Positions 33,947 to 42,001 of a DNA stretch of 64,000 bases are shown piece after piece. The DNA lies in assembly GCF_016741815.1 (NCBI RefSeq), contig NZ_JAERRJ010000008.1, positions 310,001 to 374,000 of the forward strand. Direction: 5' to 3'. The notes under the pieces were generated by a model that worked only from the letters and a program-made list of their open reading frames with translations, did no database searches and was not told the DNA's origin. Origin of the DNA: Nocardia acididurans (GTDB lineage Bacteria > Actinomycetota > Actinomycetes > Mycobacteriales > Mycobacteriaceae). Positions within the stretch are counted from its first letter, which is position 1, and each line of letters begins with the position of its first letter. Both the position numbers and the translations under genes were made by a program.

Positions 33947-34555
33947 TCAGTCGATGCCGGGTTGCAGCAGCCCGTCCGCCAGGCGTGCCCATTCCGCGAG
34001 AACCTGCTTGCGGCGCAGCCGATCCCGGCCCACCATCTCGTCCAGGGTCGCGCCGCGCACCAGGTTGATGGTCAGCCAGAACGCGGATTCGAGTCGTTCG
34101 CGCGCGATATCGATGCGCTGCGCGCAGGCGTCGAGCAGTTCGACGGTCAGATCGTGCTGCACCCGCAGCATGTCCCGCCGCAGCTCCCTGTCATTGGCGA
34201 TGCCGACGTACAACTCCACCGCGGCCTTGCCGAGTTTGCCGGAGAAGGGCGCGGTCACGAACTCCACCAGCACCTCTCCCGAGGACGCCGTCGCGCTCAG
34301 ATTCCGTGTCCGCCGCTGCAGCGCTTCGCGCTGGCGCTGGGTCAGATGCTCGATGGTCTGCGCGAACAGTTCCTGCCGGGTGTGGAAGTGGTGCAGCTGC
34401 GCCCCGCGCGTCACCCCCGCGCGCGCGGTGATATCGGCGATCGACGCGCTCGCGTACCCCACCTCGGCCAGGCTGTCGATGGCGCCGTCCAGCAGCAGGG
34501 CCCGCGTGCGCAGGCTCTTCTCCTGATGTTTGTTCGGGGGCAGGCCGGAAACCAC
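33947..34555 (-). CDS. TetR-family transcriptional regulator
   Basis: 202 residues from a GTG start complementary to 34553-34555; the frame continues to 34603, but that part overlaps a perfect operator. HTH at about 20-65 (ALLLDGAIDSLAEVGYASASIADITARAGVTRGAQLHHF). The ligand domain has a TetR_C-like helix set. Divergent from the acyl-CoA dehydrogenase with a 26-bp inverted repeat between them, so it almost certainly represses both. Confidence 0.83.
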   Translation of the reverse strand: MVSGLPPNKHQEKSLRTRALLLDGAIDSLAEVGYASASIADITARAGVTRGAQLHHFHTRQELFAQTIEHLTQRQREALQRRTRNLSATASSGEVLVEFVTAPFSGKLGKAAVELYVGIANDRELRRDMLRVQHDLTVELLDACAQRIDIARERLESAFWLTINLVRGATLDEMVGRDRLRRKQVLAEWARLADGLLQPGID

Positions 34556-34579
34556 GACGTCAGTGTAGCCGCCGGCCAA

Positions 34580-34605
34580 AATTGCGTGCTGTATTGCACG
34601 CAATT
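34580..34605. promoter_or_regulatory. Perfect inverted repeat between TetR and acyl-CoA dehydrogenase genes
   Basis: AATTGCGTGC and its exact reverse complement GCACGCAATT are separated by TGTATT: 10-base arms, 6-base spacer. It lies 25 bases before both the TetR start and the dehydrogenase ATG, the position expected for a bidirectional operator. Confidence 0.75.
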
Positions 34606-34629
34606 GGATGCTGGACGTACTGTGACTCC

Positions 34630-35772
34630 ATGCCCGTCGAACGCCTGCTCCCCACCACCGAGGCTCGCGACCTGATCGAGCTCACCCGCGAGATCGCCGA
34701 CAAGGTCCTCGAACCGCACGCCGCCGAATACGAGAAGCAGCAGCGATATCCGGACGAGGCGTTCCGTGCGCTCGGCGCGGCCGGGCTGCTGAGCCTGCCG
34801 TATCCGGAGGAGTTCGGCGGCGGCGGGCAGCCGTACGAGGTGTACCTGCAGGTGCTCGAGGAACTGGGTGCGCGCTGGGCGGCCGTGGCCGTGGCGGTGA
34901 GCGTGCACAGCCTGTCCTGTCACCCGCTGTTCGCGTTCGGCACCGACGAGCAGAAGCAGCGCTGGCTGCCGGAGATGCTGTCCGGGAATCTGGTCGGCGC
35001 GTACAGCCTGTCCGAGGAGCACGCCGGATCGGATGCGGCGGCACTGCGCTGCCGGGCCGTCGAAGCCGACGGCGGCTACCGGCTCACCGGCACCAAGGCG
35101 TGGATCACCAACGGCGGCAAGGCCGACTACTACACCCTGTTCGCCCGCACCGGCGAGGGCTCGCGCGGCATCTCCTGCTTCCTGGTGCCCGCCGACCTCG
35201 CGGGCCTGTCCTTCGGCAAGCCCGAGGAGAAGATGGGCCTGCGCGCGGTCCCCACCACCACGGCCGCCTACGACGACGCCTTCCTGCCCGCCGAACGCCT
35301 GATCGGCGCTGCCGGACAGGGCCTCCCGATCGCCTTCTCCGCCCTGGACTCCGGCCGACTCGGCATCGCCGCCGTCGCCACCGGCATCGCCCAGCGTGCC
35401 CTCGACGACGCCGTCGCCTACGCCAAGGAGCGAGAAGCCTTCGGCCGCCCCATCATCGACCACCAGGGCCTCGGTTTCGTCCTCGCCGACATGGCCGCCG
35501 CCGTCGACTCCGCCCGCGCCACCTACCTCGACGCCGCCCGCCGCCGCGACGCTGGCCTGCCCTACTCCCGCCAGGCCAGCGTCGCCAAACTCACCGCCAC
35601 CGACGCCGCCATGAAGGTCACCACCGACGCCGTCCAGGTCTTCGGCGGCTACGGCTACACCCAGGACTTCCCCGTCGAGCGCTACATGCGCGAAGCCAAG
35701 ATCACCCAGATCTTCGAGGGCACCAACCAGATCCAGCGCCTGGTCATCGCCCGTAGCCTCGCCAACGGCTGA
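34630..35772 (+). CDS. Acyl-CoA dehydrogenase
   Basis: 380 residues, the usual length. FAD-dependent alpha,beta-dehydrogenation of an acyl-CoA. Domains: N-terminal helices (1-115), middle beta domain with AYSLSEEHAGSDAAALRC and TGTKAWITNGGKADYYTLFAR, and C-terminal helices with FGRPIIDHQG, VQVFGGYGYTQDFPVERYMRE and the catalytic Glu in ITQIFEGTNQIQRLVIAR. Chain-length or branched-chain preference is not evident. Controlled by the divergent TetR gene. Start ATG at 34630 (MPVERLLPTTEARD). Confidence 0.9.
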   Translation: MPVERLLPTTEARDLIELTREIADKVLEPHAAEYEKQQRYPDEAFRALGAAGLLSLPYPEEFGGGGQPYEVYLQVLEELGARWAAVAVAVSVHSLSCHPLFAFGTDEQKQRWLPEMLSGNLVGAYSLSEEHAGSDAAALRCRAVEADGGYRLTGTKAWITNGGKADYYTLFARTGEGSRGISCFLVPADLAGLSFGKPEEKMGLRAVPTTTAAYDDAFLPAERLIGAAGQGLPIAFSALDSGRLGIAAVATGIAQRALDDAVAYAKEREAFGRPIIDHQGLGFVLADMAAAVDSARATYLDAARRRDAGLPYSRQASVAKLTATDAAMKVTTDAVQVFGGYGYTQDFPVERYMREAKITQIFEGTNQIQRLVIARSLANG

Positions 35773-35864
35773 GCGCCTGCAGTTCCGGTGTGCACAAGAG
35801 ATCCCGGATCGAGCGGTCTATCCGCTGGATTCGGTGGACAATGCGCCGCAGTTGCCGCGGGATG

Positions 35865-37289
35865 TCAGGTGGCGCTGCCGAACCAGCGGGTCAGCTGATC
35901 GTCGAGCGTGTGCTGGTCGGCGCCGAGCCAGGCCACGTGGCCGTCGGGGCGCAGCAGGACGGCGGGTGCGTCGAGTTCCTCGCTGATGTCGACGACATGG
36001 TCGACTCGATCGGACCAGCCGGAGACCGTGAGACCGCCGGTCTGGTCGAGCAGCACGCCCCGGCCCGCGTGCATCAGGTCGTAGAGGTTGCCGTGTTTCA
36101 GGGGCAGGTTGCGCAGGCGACGGCCGAGTAGGTCCGGGCCGGCGCCGAAGTCGTAGCGGATGTTCACGGCGATGAGCTTCTCGATCAGATAGCGGGTGAC
36201 CTCCTCGAAATCCATGAGTTCGGAGAGCAGGCGGCGCACCGACTGCGGGCCCGCCTCGGTGGACATGAGCACGGATTGGGCGCGGGTGTTGTCCAGCACC
36301 GCGGCGGCCACCGGATGCCGTTCGGCCTCATAGGAATCCAGCAGTCCGCCCGGCGCCCAGCCCCGTACGGCGGCGGCCAGTTTCCAGCCCAGGTTGAAGG
36401 CGTCCTGGATACCGAGGTTGAGTCCCTGCCCGCCCATGGGTGGATGGACGTGCGCGGCGTCTCCGGCCAGCAGGACGCGGCCGTCCCGGTAGCGCTCGGC
36501 CTGCCGCGTGGCGTCGGTGAATCGGGACAGCCAGCGGGGTGAGTGCACGCCGAAGTCCGTGCCCGCGTACGCCTTCAGCTGTGCGCGGAACTCGTCGAGA
36601 GTGGGAGCGACCGTGCGGTCCTCGCTCACCTGCGCGGCGGGCACGACGACCCGGTAGGTGTCTTCGGTGATCTTGCCGAGGCCGAAGTTCTTGACGGTCG
36701 TGCGGATTTCGGCCACCAGGGCGTTCACCTCCGCCACCGGCATGGTCGCCTCCATCTCGCCGAGCAGGGTCTCGGTGCGCGCCGGTTCACCGGGAAAGCC
36801 GATGCCGAGCAGTTTGCGCACCGTGCTGCGCCCACCGTCGCATCCGATGAGGTACCGCCCCCGCACCCGGGTTCCGTCGGCCAGCTCGGCCGTCACCCCC
36901 GTATCGTCCTGTGCCAGCCCGACCAGTTCGCACCCGCGCCGGACCTCCGCCCCGGCCGCGCGCGCGTGCTCCTCCAGCAGCCGATCGATGATCGTCTGCG
37001 GCAGGCCCAGCGTGTACGGGTGTGTGGTGTCCAGCCGCTCCGGCGCGGGTTTGTCGATCGCCGCGAAGAACCCCCGCAGCGGATGGGTCGTTCCCAGTGT
37101 GAAGAACGGCTCCAGCATCCCGCGCTGCTCCAGCACCTCCATGGTGCGCGCGTGCACGCCCAGTGCCCGCACGAACTTCGGTTGCTCGGCCTCCTTCTCC
37201 AGCACGACCACACGCAGATCGTGCAGTCGCAGTTCACCCGCCAGCATCAGGCCGGTAGGTCCGCCGCCCACGACGATCACATCGAACAT
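35865..37289 (-). CDS. rox: Rifampin-monooxygenase-like FAD monooxygenase (RIFMO/Rox)
   Basis: 474 residues, matching the length of Nocardia rifampin monooxygenase. Group A flavin monooxygenase: FDVIVVGGGPTGLMLAGELR (dinucleotide fold, GxGxxG-like), CDGGRSTVRKLLGIGFPGEP, and GRVLLAGDAAHVHPPMGGQG (FAD/NADPH DG/GD motif). Wording in GELRLH, VRALG, LLEEHARAAGAEVRRG and PGEPARTETLLGEME follows RIFMO closely as remembered. It would hydroxylate or linearise rifamycins and inactivate them. The start is the ATG complementary to 37287-37289; the longer frame to 37835 is spurious. A 19-bp rifamycin-associated element 65 bases upstream strongly supports the identification. Confidence 0.8.
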   Translation of the reverse strand: MFDVIVVGGGPTGLMLAGELRLHDLRVVVLEKEAEQPKFVRALGVHARTMEVLEQRGMLEPFFTLGTTHPLRGFFAAIDKPAPERLDTTHPYTLGLPQTIIDRLLEEHARAAGAEVRRGCELVGLAQDDTGVTAELADGTRVRGRYLIGCDGGRSTVRKLLGIGFPGEPARTETLLGEMEATMPVAEVNALVAEIRTTVKNFGLGKITEDTYRVVVPAAQVSEDRTVAPTLDEFRAQLKAYAGTDFGVHSPRWLSRFTDATRQAERYRDGRVLLAGDAAHVHPPMGGQGLNLGIQDAFNLGWKLAAAVRGWAPGGLLDSYEAERHPVAAAVLDNTRAQSVLMSTEAGPQSVRRLLSELMDFEEVTRYLIEKLIAVNIRYDFGAGPDLLGRRLRNLPLKHGNLYDLMHAGRGVLLDQTGGLTVSGWSDRVDHVVDISEELDAPAVLLRPDGHVAWLGADQHTLDDQLTRWFGSAT

Positions 37290-37353
37290 GAAGTGCCCCA
37301 TTCCCTGTTTCCGCAGGTAATCGCTTCCGGCCGACGATTGTGCGCCCTGCCCC

Positions 37354-37372
37354 GGGCCTTGCCGCAAGCCCC
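37354..37372 (-). promoter_or_regulatory. Rifamycin-associated element (RAE) upstream of rox
   Basis: Read on the minus strand, the 19 bases are GGGGCTTGCGGCAAGGCCC, an imperfect palindrome identical to the rifamycin-associated element as I remember it, found before rifamycin-inactivating genes in actinobacteria. The TTGCGG inside it is 19 bases from CACAAT (37337-37342), which could be the -35/-10 pair of a rifamycin-inducible promoter. Confidence 0.8.
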
Positions 37373-37446
37373 GGGGTGCGATATACGTTGAAGGGGGAGG
37401 GAATTCCGGCTCGGTGAAAGCAGGGCTGCGACACCGATTTCTTCGG

Positions 37447-38175
37447 CTACTCCACCGGCTCGGCGTGAGCGGAACGCCCGCCGCGCACACCCTGATCCCG
37501 GGATCGCCGCCAGCCCCGATAGCCGCGATGCGCGGCGAACGCTCCGATGATCGCCACGACGCACCACACGGTGATGGCGGCATAGGCGAGCGGCGCGGAC
37601 AGATCGCCGATCGACGCACCCAGCGCGGTGTAGACGAACGCGCGGGGCGCGGAGCCGATGAACGCTCCGGCGGCCAACTGCCACAGGGGAATTCCCAACG
37701 CGCCGAACGCATAGGAGGACAGTGCGTCCGGAGCGCCGGGGATGAAGCGCTGCCCCACCACCACCCACAGGCCGCGCCGTTCGATCTGCGCGTCGAGGCG
37801 ATCGGCGCGTTCGGCCCCCAGCAGTCCGCGCGCACTGGATCGTCCGGCTCGACGGCCCAGGAATCCGGAGATCGTCGCGGTCCCGACCGTCGCGCCCAGG
37901 GTGACGAACGTTCCCACCAGCGGTCCGAACAGCAGCCCGCTCCCTGCCGCCAGAATCGGTCCCGGCACGAGTATCGCGCCGAGCAGAGCCGATACCAGCG
38001 CGTAGACCACCGGTGCGAGCGGTCCCGTCTCCGCGATCAGATCGCGCACGGCACCGACGTCGATCACTCGCGCCACCGCGACGAGATAGAACAGCACGAG
38101 CAGGAACGCGATACACAGTGCCAGCCGGACGCCGTGCCGCCACCGTCCGGTCGGGAGTGATTCGCTGTCGCTCAT
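37447..38175 (-). CDS. TVP38/TMEM64 (VTT-domain) membrane protein
   Basis: 242 residues with four to six transmembrane helices and a VTT core (about 55-185: ILVPGPILAAGSGLLFGPLVGTFVT, RRGLWVVVGQRFIPGAPDALSSYAFG). It is paralogous in plan to the protein at 14528. Function in lipid or membrane homeostasis is suggested by the family only. The start lies 69 bases from the TetR stop on the same strand. It precedes rox, separated by about 158 bases holding the RAE, so it is not in the same regulated unit. Confidence 0.8.
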   Translation of the reverse strand: MSDSESLPTGRWRHGVRLALCIAFLLVLFYLVAVARVIDVGAVRDLIAETGPLAPVVYALVSALLGAILVPGPILAAGSGLLFGPLVGTFVTLGATVGTATISGFLGRRAGRSSARGLLGAERADRLDAQIERRGLWVVVGQRFIPGAPDALSSYAFGALGIPLWQLAAGAFIGSAPRAFVYTALGASIGDLSAPLAYAAITVWCVVAIIGAFAAHRGYRGWRRSRDQGVRGGRSAHAEPVE

Positions 38176-38244
38176 GGTGGGTCAACCATGCCGTACCTCG
38201 GCCGCCCGCGCGAATCAGACCCGCGCAGGCCACCGGGAAATCGC

Positions 38245-38823
38245 TCACAGCGTCCCGACGTGGCTCGCGAGCACAGCACGGATCGTCTCCGGGGACACCG
38301 CCCCGTGCGGCGTGACCGCATCCAGCGACAGCCCGGACACCAGCGCCGCCAAGCGGACGGCCTCGAGCCCCGGATCGCCCACACCGACGGCGGCCACCGC
38401 GTCCATGAGCACCTGCCGCAGATCCGCGGCCATCCGGCGCACCACGGGTTCGAAGGCCGGACTCAACCGCGAGGCGGCGATCACCTCCATGAGAATGATT
38501 GCCTCCCGGTGCCTTTCGGCATCCAGCGGCATCACCTCGTCGAGCACCGCGAGCAGATGCCGTTTCGCGGCATCCCGATCCCCCGCCGTGGGCGCGGCGT
38601 GCCGGGTGAGCCGACGGCCCATGCGATCCCCCACCTCGGTGACCACGGCGACGATCAGCGACTCGTGATCGGCGAAGTAGTGCCGCACGGATCCGATGTT
38701 CAGCCCCGATTCCGCCGCGACCTTCCGAAAGGTCGCCGCCGCACTACCTCCCGTGACCACGAGCCGCAGCGCGGCCTCGACGATATGACGCCGGCGCGCA
38801 TCAGCATCCACGTGAACAGGCAC
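38245..38823 (-). CDS. TetR-family transcriptional regulator
   Basis: 192 residues, GTG start. HTH at about 10-50 (RRRHIVEAALRLVVTGGSAAATFRKVAAESGLNIGSVRHYFADHE), then a TetR_C-type ligand domain. Divergent from a methyltransferase gene across an 88-base gap that contains a 16-bp palindrome, its probable operator. Confidence 0.83.
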   Translation of the reverse strand: MPVHVDADARRRHIVEAALRLVVTGGSAAATFRKVAAESGLNIGSVRHYFADHESLIVAVVTEVGDRMGRRLTRHAAPTAGDRDAAKRHLLAVLDEVMPLDAERHREAIILMEVIAASRLSPAFEPVVRRMAADLRQVLMDAVAAVGVGDPGLEAVRLAALVSGLSLDAVTPHGAVSPETIRAVLASHVGTL

Positions 38824-38854
38824 CGGGACAGTGTAGAAAACCCGAGCGCTTTTG

Positions 38855-38870
38855 TATCACACCTGTGATA
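38855..38870. promoter_or_regulatory. 16-bp palindrome between TetR and methyltransferase genes
   Basis: TATCACACCTGTGATA: arms TATCACA and TGTGATA with a CC spacer. It lies 31 bases before the TetR start and 41 before the methyltransferase ATG. Probable TetR operator for both. The half-site order (TCACA then TGTGA) is the reverse of a CRP site. Confidence 0.65.
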
Positions 38871-38911
38871 GAAAAATGGCGTTCCTGATCCGCACACCGA
38901 GAGGACCGGCC

Positions 38912-39769
38912 ATGCACGACACCGAGGCCATCGCCGCCAACCGCGCGAACTGGGACGACCGCGCCGAGATCCACGTCCGCTCACGGCTGTACGACGTCGA
39001 CGGCTTTCTCGCCGACCCCACCCACATCTCTTCCGTTGTGCGCAACGACCTTTCGGTACTCGCACCCCACCTCCCCGGCACCGGGATCGTGGACCGTTCA
39101 CTGCTGCACCTGCAGTGCCATATCGGCCAGGACACCATCTCCTGGGCTCGCCTCGGCGCGGTCGAGGTGCACGGCCTCGACCTCTCCCCCAACTCCCTCC
39201 GGCATGCCGAGCGCCTCGCGCGGGCCGATGGGCGCGACATCACCTGGGTGGAGGCCGACGCGCGCTATGCCTGCGACCGCATCGACCGCCGCTTCGACAT
39301 CGTGGTCACCAGCGCCGGAACCATCGTGTGGCTCCCCGATCTCACCGACTGGGCTCGGTCCATCCACGATCTCCTCGAGCCCGGCGGACTCTTCCTCATC
39401 CGCGACGACCACCCGATTCTGGGCGCGATGGCGTTCCAGCCCTGGGAGATCACCGACGACTACCTCTCCGGTGGCGGCACCCGCACCTACGACGACACGG
39501 GCACCTACACCGGCCCGGCGGCCGCCGCGATCGCCCACACCACCGTCCATGAATGGCGTCATGATCTGGCCGAGGTCATCGGCGCACTGCTGCGGGCCGG
39601 GCTCCGCATCGAGGCTGTTCACGAACTCCCCTACATGGACTGGCCCGGCCTTCCCGGCCTGATCGCCTGCCCGGAAGGCTGGGCACTGCCCGACGGAGCA
39701 CCGCGTATTCCACTGAACTTCGCCGTCGTGGCGACACGTCCAGCGGCGCGCCGGGGTGGCGGAGTGTGA
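38912..39769 (+). CDS. SAM-dependent methyltransferase (class I)
   Basis: 285 residues from the ATG at 38912 (MHDTEAIAANRANWDDRAEIH), with GAGAGGA 5 bases upstream. Motif I appears as LHLQCHIGQDTISWARLGA with the acidic GLDLSPN following, then EADARY and TSAGTIVWLPDL. The substrate is unknown. Likely controlled by the divergent TetR protein. Confidence 0.83.
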   Translation: MHDTEAIAANRANWDDRAEIHVRSRLYDVDGFLADPTHISSVVRNDLSVLAPHLPGTGIVDRSLLHLQCHIGQDTISWARLGAVEVHGLDLSPNSLRHAERLARADGRDITWVEADARYACDRIDRRFDIVVTSAGTIVWLPDLTDWARSIHDLLEPGGLFLIRDDHPILGAMAFQPWEITDDYLSGGGTRTYDDTGTYTGPAAAAIAHTTVHEWRHDLAEVIGALLRAGLRIEAVHELPYMDWPGLPGLIACPEGWALPDGAPRIPLNFAVVATRPAARRGGGV

Positions 39770-39835
39770 AATGCCCCTGAGCGGATTCGGCGTCGCTGCC
39801 GGTCCGGATCTCTCCGGCGGGTGATACTGCATGGC

Positions 39836-40528
39836 GTGAGCGGGTCCGGGAAAGAGCTCGGCGATGATCAGGTACCGGCGTGGGCGCGGCGTACCGCGGG
39901 TGAATCGCGGTGGGCGGCGACGGCGGCCGTGGTGGGGATCATGGTGTTGCAGTACTACCTGCCGGGGCAGTTCACGTTCGGGCCGCGGTGGGTGGTGCCG
40001 ACGGTGGGCTTCACGCTGCTGGTGGTGTTGATCGTGGCGAGTCCGGTGCGGTTGGACCGGGAAGAGGTGTGGCTGCGCAGGTTCAGTTTGTGCCTGGACG
40101 CGTTGCTGGGGTTCGCCATGGTGTGGTCGGTGTGGCAGCTGGTGATCGGGCTGATCGACGGCGCGGTGAGCAATGATCCACGGGTGCTGCTCACCACCGG
40201 GGCCGGAGTGTGGCTCACCAATGTGCTCGTATTCGGGCTCTGGTATTGGGGATTCGATCGGGGTGGGCCGGCGGCGCGGGCGCACAACCGGCAGCAGTAT
40301 CCCGATTTTCTTTTCGTACAGATGCAGAATCAGGCGTTGACGGATCCGGAGTGGGAGCCGCAGTTTCCGGATTACCTGTATTTGTCGTTCACGAATGCGA
40401 CGGCGTTCAGCCCGACCGATGTGATGCCCATGTCCCGGTGGGCCAAGACGCTGATGATGGCGCAGTCCGCCATCGCCTTGGTCACCATGAGTCTCGTCAT
40501 CGCTCGGGCCATCAACGTCCTGAAATGA
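39836..40528 (+). CDS. DUF1345-like integral membrane protein
   Basis: 230 residues from a GTG at 39836. About five transmembrane helices (WAATAAVVGIMVLQYYL, VVPTVGFTLLVVLIVASPV, LLGFAMVWSVWQLVIGLI, VWLTNVLVFGLWYWGFD, MMAQSAIALVTMSLVIARAINVL). The segment DYLYLSFTNATAFSPTDVMP precedes the last helix, as in DUF1345 proteins. No catalytic role is known. A longer frame begins at 39821 without room for a ribosome site. Confidence 0.7.
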   Translation: MSGSGKELGDDQVPAWARRTAGESRWAATAAVVGIMVLQYYLPGQFTFGPRWVVPTVGFTLLVVLIVASPVRLDREEVWLRRFSLCLDALLGFAMVWSVWQLVIGLIDGAVSNDPRVLLTTGAGVWLTNVLVFGLWYWGFDRGGPAARAHNRQQYPDFLFVQMQNQALTDPEWEPQFPDYLYLSFTNATAFSPTDVMPMSRWAKTLMMAQSAIALVTMSLVIARAINVLK

Positions 40529-40543
40529 ATTCTCCTGTGCCGG

Positions 40544-40792
40544 TTATCGATTCAGCCAGGAGTCGAAGAGCACCAGGACCAGCGCCGCCGCCAGCGCACC
40601 CACCGCGAAGGGGGTGGAGGAGGCGATGGTGGCAAGGATCGCGGCAGCTTCCAGCAACGCCAGCACCGGTATCCAGACGAACCAGTCGGGTCGCCCCAGA
40701 GCTCTTCTGCGGGGAGGGGTCCCGCCACTGCGTCCACCCTCGCGATACGGACCTTGTTCCCGTCGACCGGGACGGCTACCTACTCTGTCCAC
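40544..40792 (-). CDS. Small membrane protein, hypothetical
   Basis: 82 residues. Arg/Gly-rich cytosolic N-terminus (about 1-35), then two hydrophobic helices (WFVWIPVLALLEAAAILATI and FAVGALAAALVLVLF) ending DSWLNR. It lies between hemH and the DUF1345-like gene, convergent with the latter. The composition is gene-like and the stop is well placed, but no family is recognised. Confidence 0.6.
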   Translation of the reverse strand: MDRVGSRPGRREQGPYREGGRSGGTPPRRRALGRPDWFVWIPVLALLEAAAILATIASSTPFAVGALAAALVLVLFDSWLNR

Positions 40793-40903
40793 CGGCGCAG
40801 ATTACAGTCACCCGGCCGAGCGCGCGCGACCAGGGAGCGAAATCCCAGTTCACCCTGGGCAACTCGACCTAACGTCCGCTCGGTGCACCCCGCGCGACAC
40901 CCC

Positions 40904-41971
40904 TCAGGAGGGGCGGCGAGCCGGCATCTCGCAGCAGCCGGGGGCGCAGGTGTCACCGTTGCGCGTGCAGCCCAGAGCCGGCATGGGGCTCAACTTGGCA
41001 GGGGTGGCGGCGGCGAGGTATTCGTCGACGAGGTCGGCGACCATGCGCGCGAAGCGCGGGTCCGGGCCCGGGGTGGCGGTGCGCGCGAAGGCCATATTCA
41101 GTTCGGCCGCACGCTCTTTCGCCTCGTTGTCGAGATCCCAGATGACCTCGAGGTGGTCGGAGACGAAGCCGATGGGGCAGATGACGACGGCGTTCACCGC
41201 GCGCTCGGCGAGCAGGTCGAGGTGGTCGACGATGTCGGGGTCGAGCCAGGGGATGTGCGGCGGGCCGGAGCGAGACTGCCAGACGACATCGTAGTCGTCG
41301 AAACCGGTTGCGGCGGCGCACAATCGGGCGGCTTCCCGGACCTGGCGGCTGTAGAGTTCGCGTTCTTCCGGTGGGCCGGAGGCGATATCGGCCGAGACCG
41401 GGATGGAGTGGGCGGTGAAGACCAGCCGCGCACCGGCACGCCGGTCCTCGGGTAGCTCGGCGACGGCCGCGCGAATGGCGTCGGCGAATGCGTCGATGAA
41501 CAGCGGATGGTCGTAGTACTGACGAAGTTTCACCATATCCGGCGCGTCGGCCACCGCCGCGCGGGCACGCAGGATGTCCTCGTCGTACTGTTTGCAGCCG
41601 GAGTAGCCGCCCCACGCGGAAGTGGGAAACACTACGGCGGAACGGATTCCGTCGGCGCGCATGCGTTCGACGGTGTCCTCCACCATCGGATGCCAGTTGC
41701 GGTTGCCGAAGTAGACCGGCAATTCGATTCCGCGCGAAGCGAATTCGGCCTCGATCGCCTTGATGATGTCGAGGTTCAGGGCGTTGATGGGTGAGACCCC
41801 GCCGAAGTGCAGATAGTGCTGGGCGACTTCGGCGAGGCGCTCGGGCGGCACGCCCCGACCGCGAGTGACGTTCTCCAGGAACGGCATCACGTCCTCGGGG
41901 CATTCGGGTCCACCGAAGGACAGTAGGAGCAGTGCGTCTGCGCTGCGAGCCTGATCGGTGGCCCGATCCAC
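40904..41971 (-). CDS. hemH: Ferrochelatase (coproporphyrin ferrochelatase)
   Basis: 355 residues. Inserts Fe2+ into the porphyrin in the last steps of heme synthesis; actinobacteria generally use coproporphyrin III. Features: LLLSFGGPECPEDVMPFLENV at the start, FTAHSIPVS with the catalytic His, and CPIGFVSDHLEVIWDLD. The C-terminal tail has cysteines (LGCTRNGDTCAPGCCEMP) that resemble the [2Fe-2S]-binding tails of actinobacterial ferrochelatases. GTG start 30 bases after the inhA stop, so probably co-transcribed with mabA-inhA as in M. tuberculosis. Confidence 0.93.
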   Translation of the reverse strand: MDRATDQARSADALLLLSFGGPECPEDVMPFLENVTRGRGVPPERLAEVAQHYLHFGGVSPINALNLDIIKAIEAEFASRGIELPVYFGNRNWHPMVEDTVERMRADGIRSAVVFPTSAWGGYSGCKQYDEDILRARAAVADAPDMVKLRQYYDHPLFIDAFADAIRAAVAELPEDRRAGARLVFTAHSIPVSADIASGPPEERELYSRQVREAARLCAAATGFDDYDVVWQSRSGPPHIPWLDPDIVDHLDLLAERAVNAVVICPIGFVSDHLEVIWDLDNEAKERAAELNMAFARTATPGPDPRFARMVADLVDEYLAAATPAKLSPMPALGCTRNGDTCAPGCCEMPARRPS

Positions 41972-42001
41972 GGTGCGTGCCTCCTCAGTTGTCGAACGAG
42001 A

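Noticed and set aside
38855..38870. Second CRP site
   Set aside because: Half-sites are in the order TCACA then TGTGA with a 2-base spacer, not TGTGA-N6-TCACA.
40897..40915. Terminator at the end of hemH (CCCCTCAGGAGGGG)
   Set aside because: Stem too short (4-5 bp) and overlapping the coding end of hemH.
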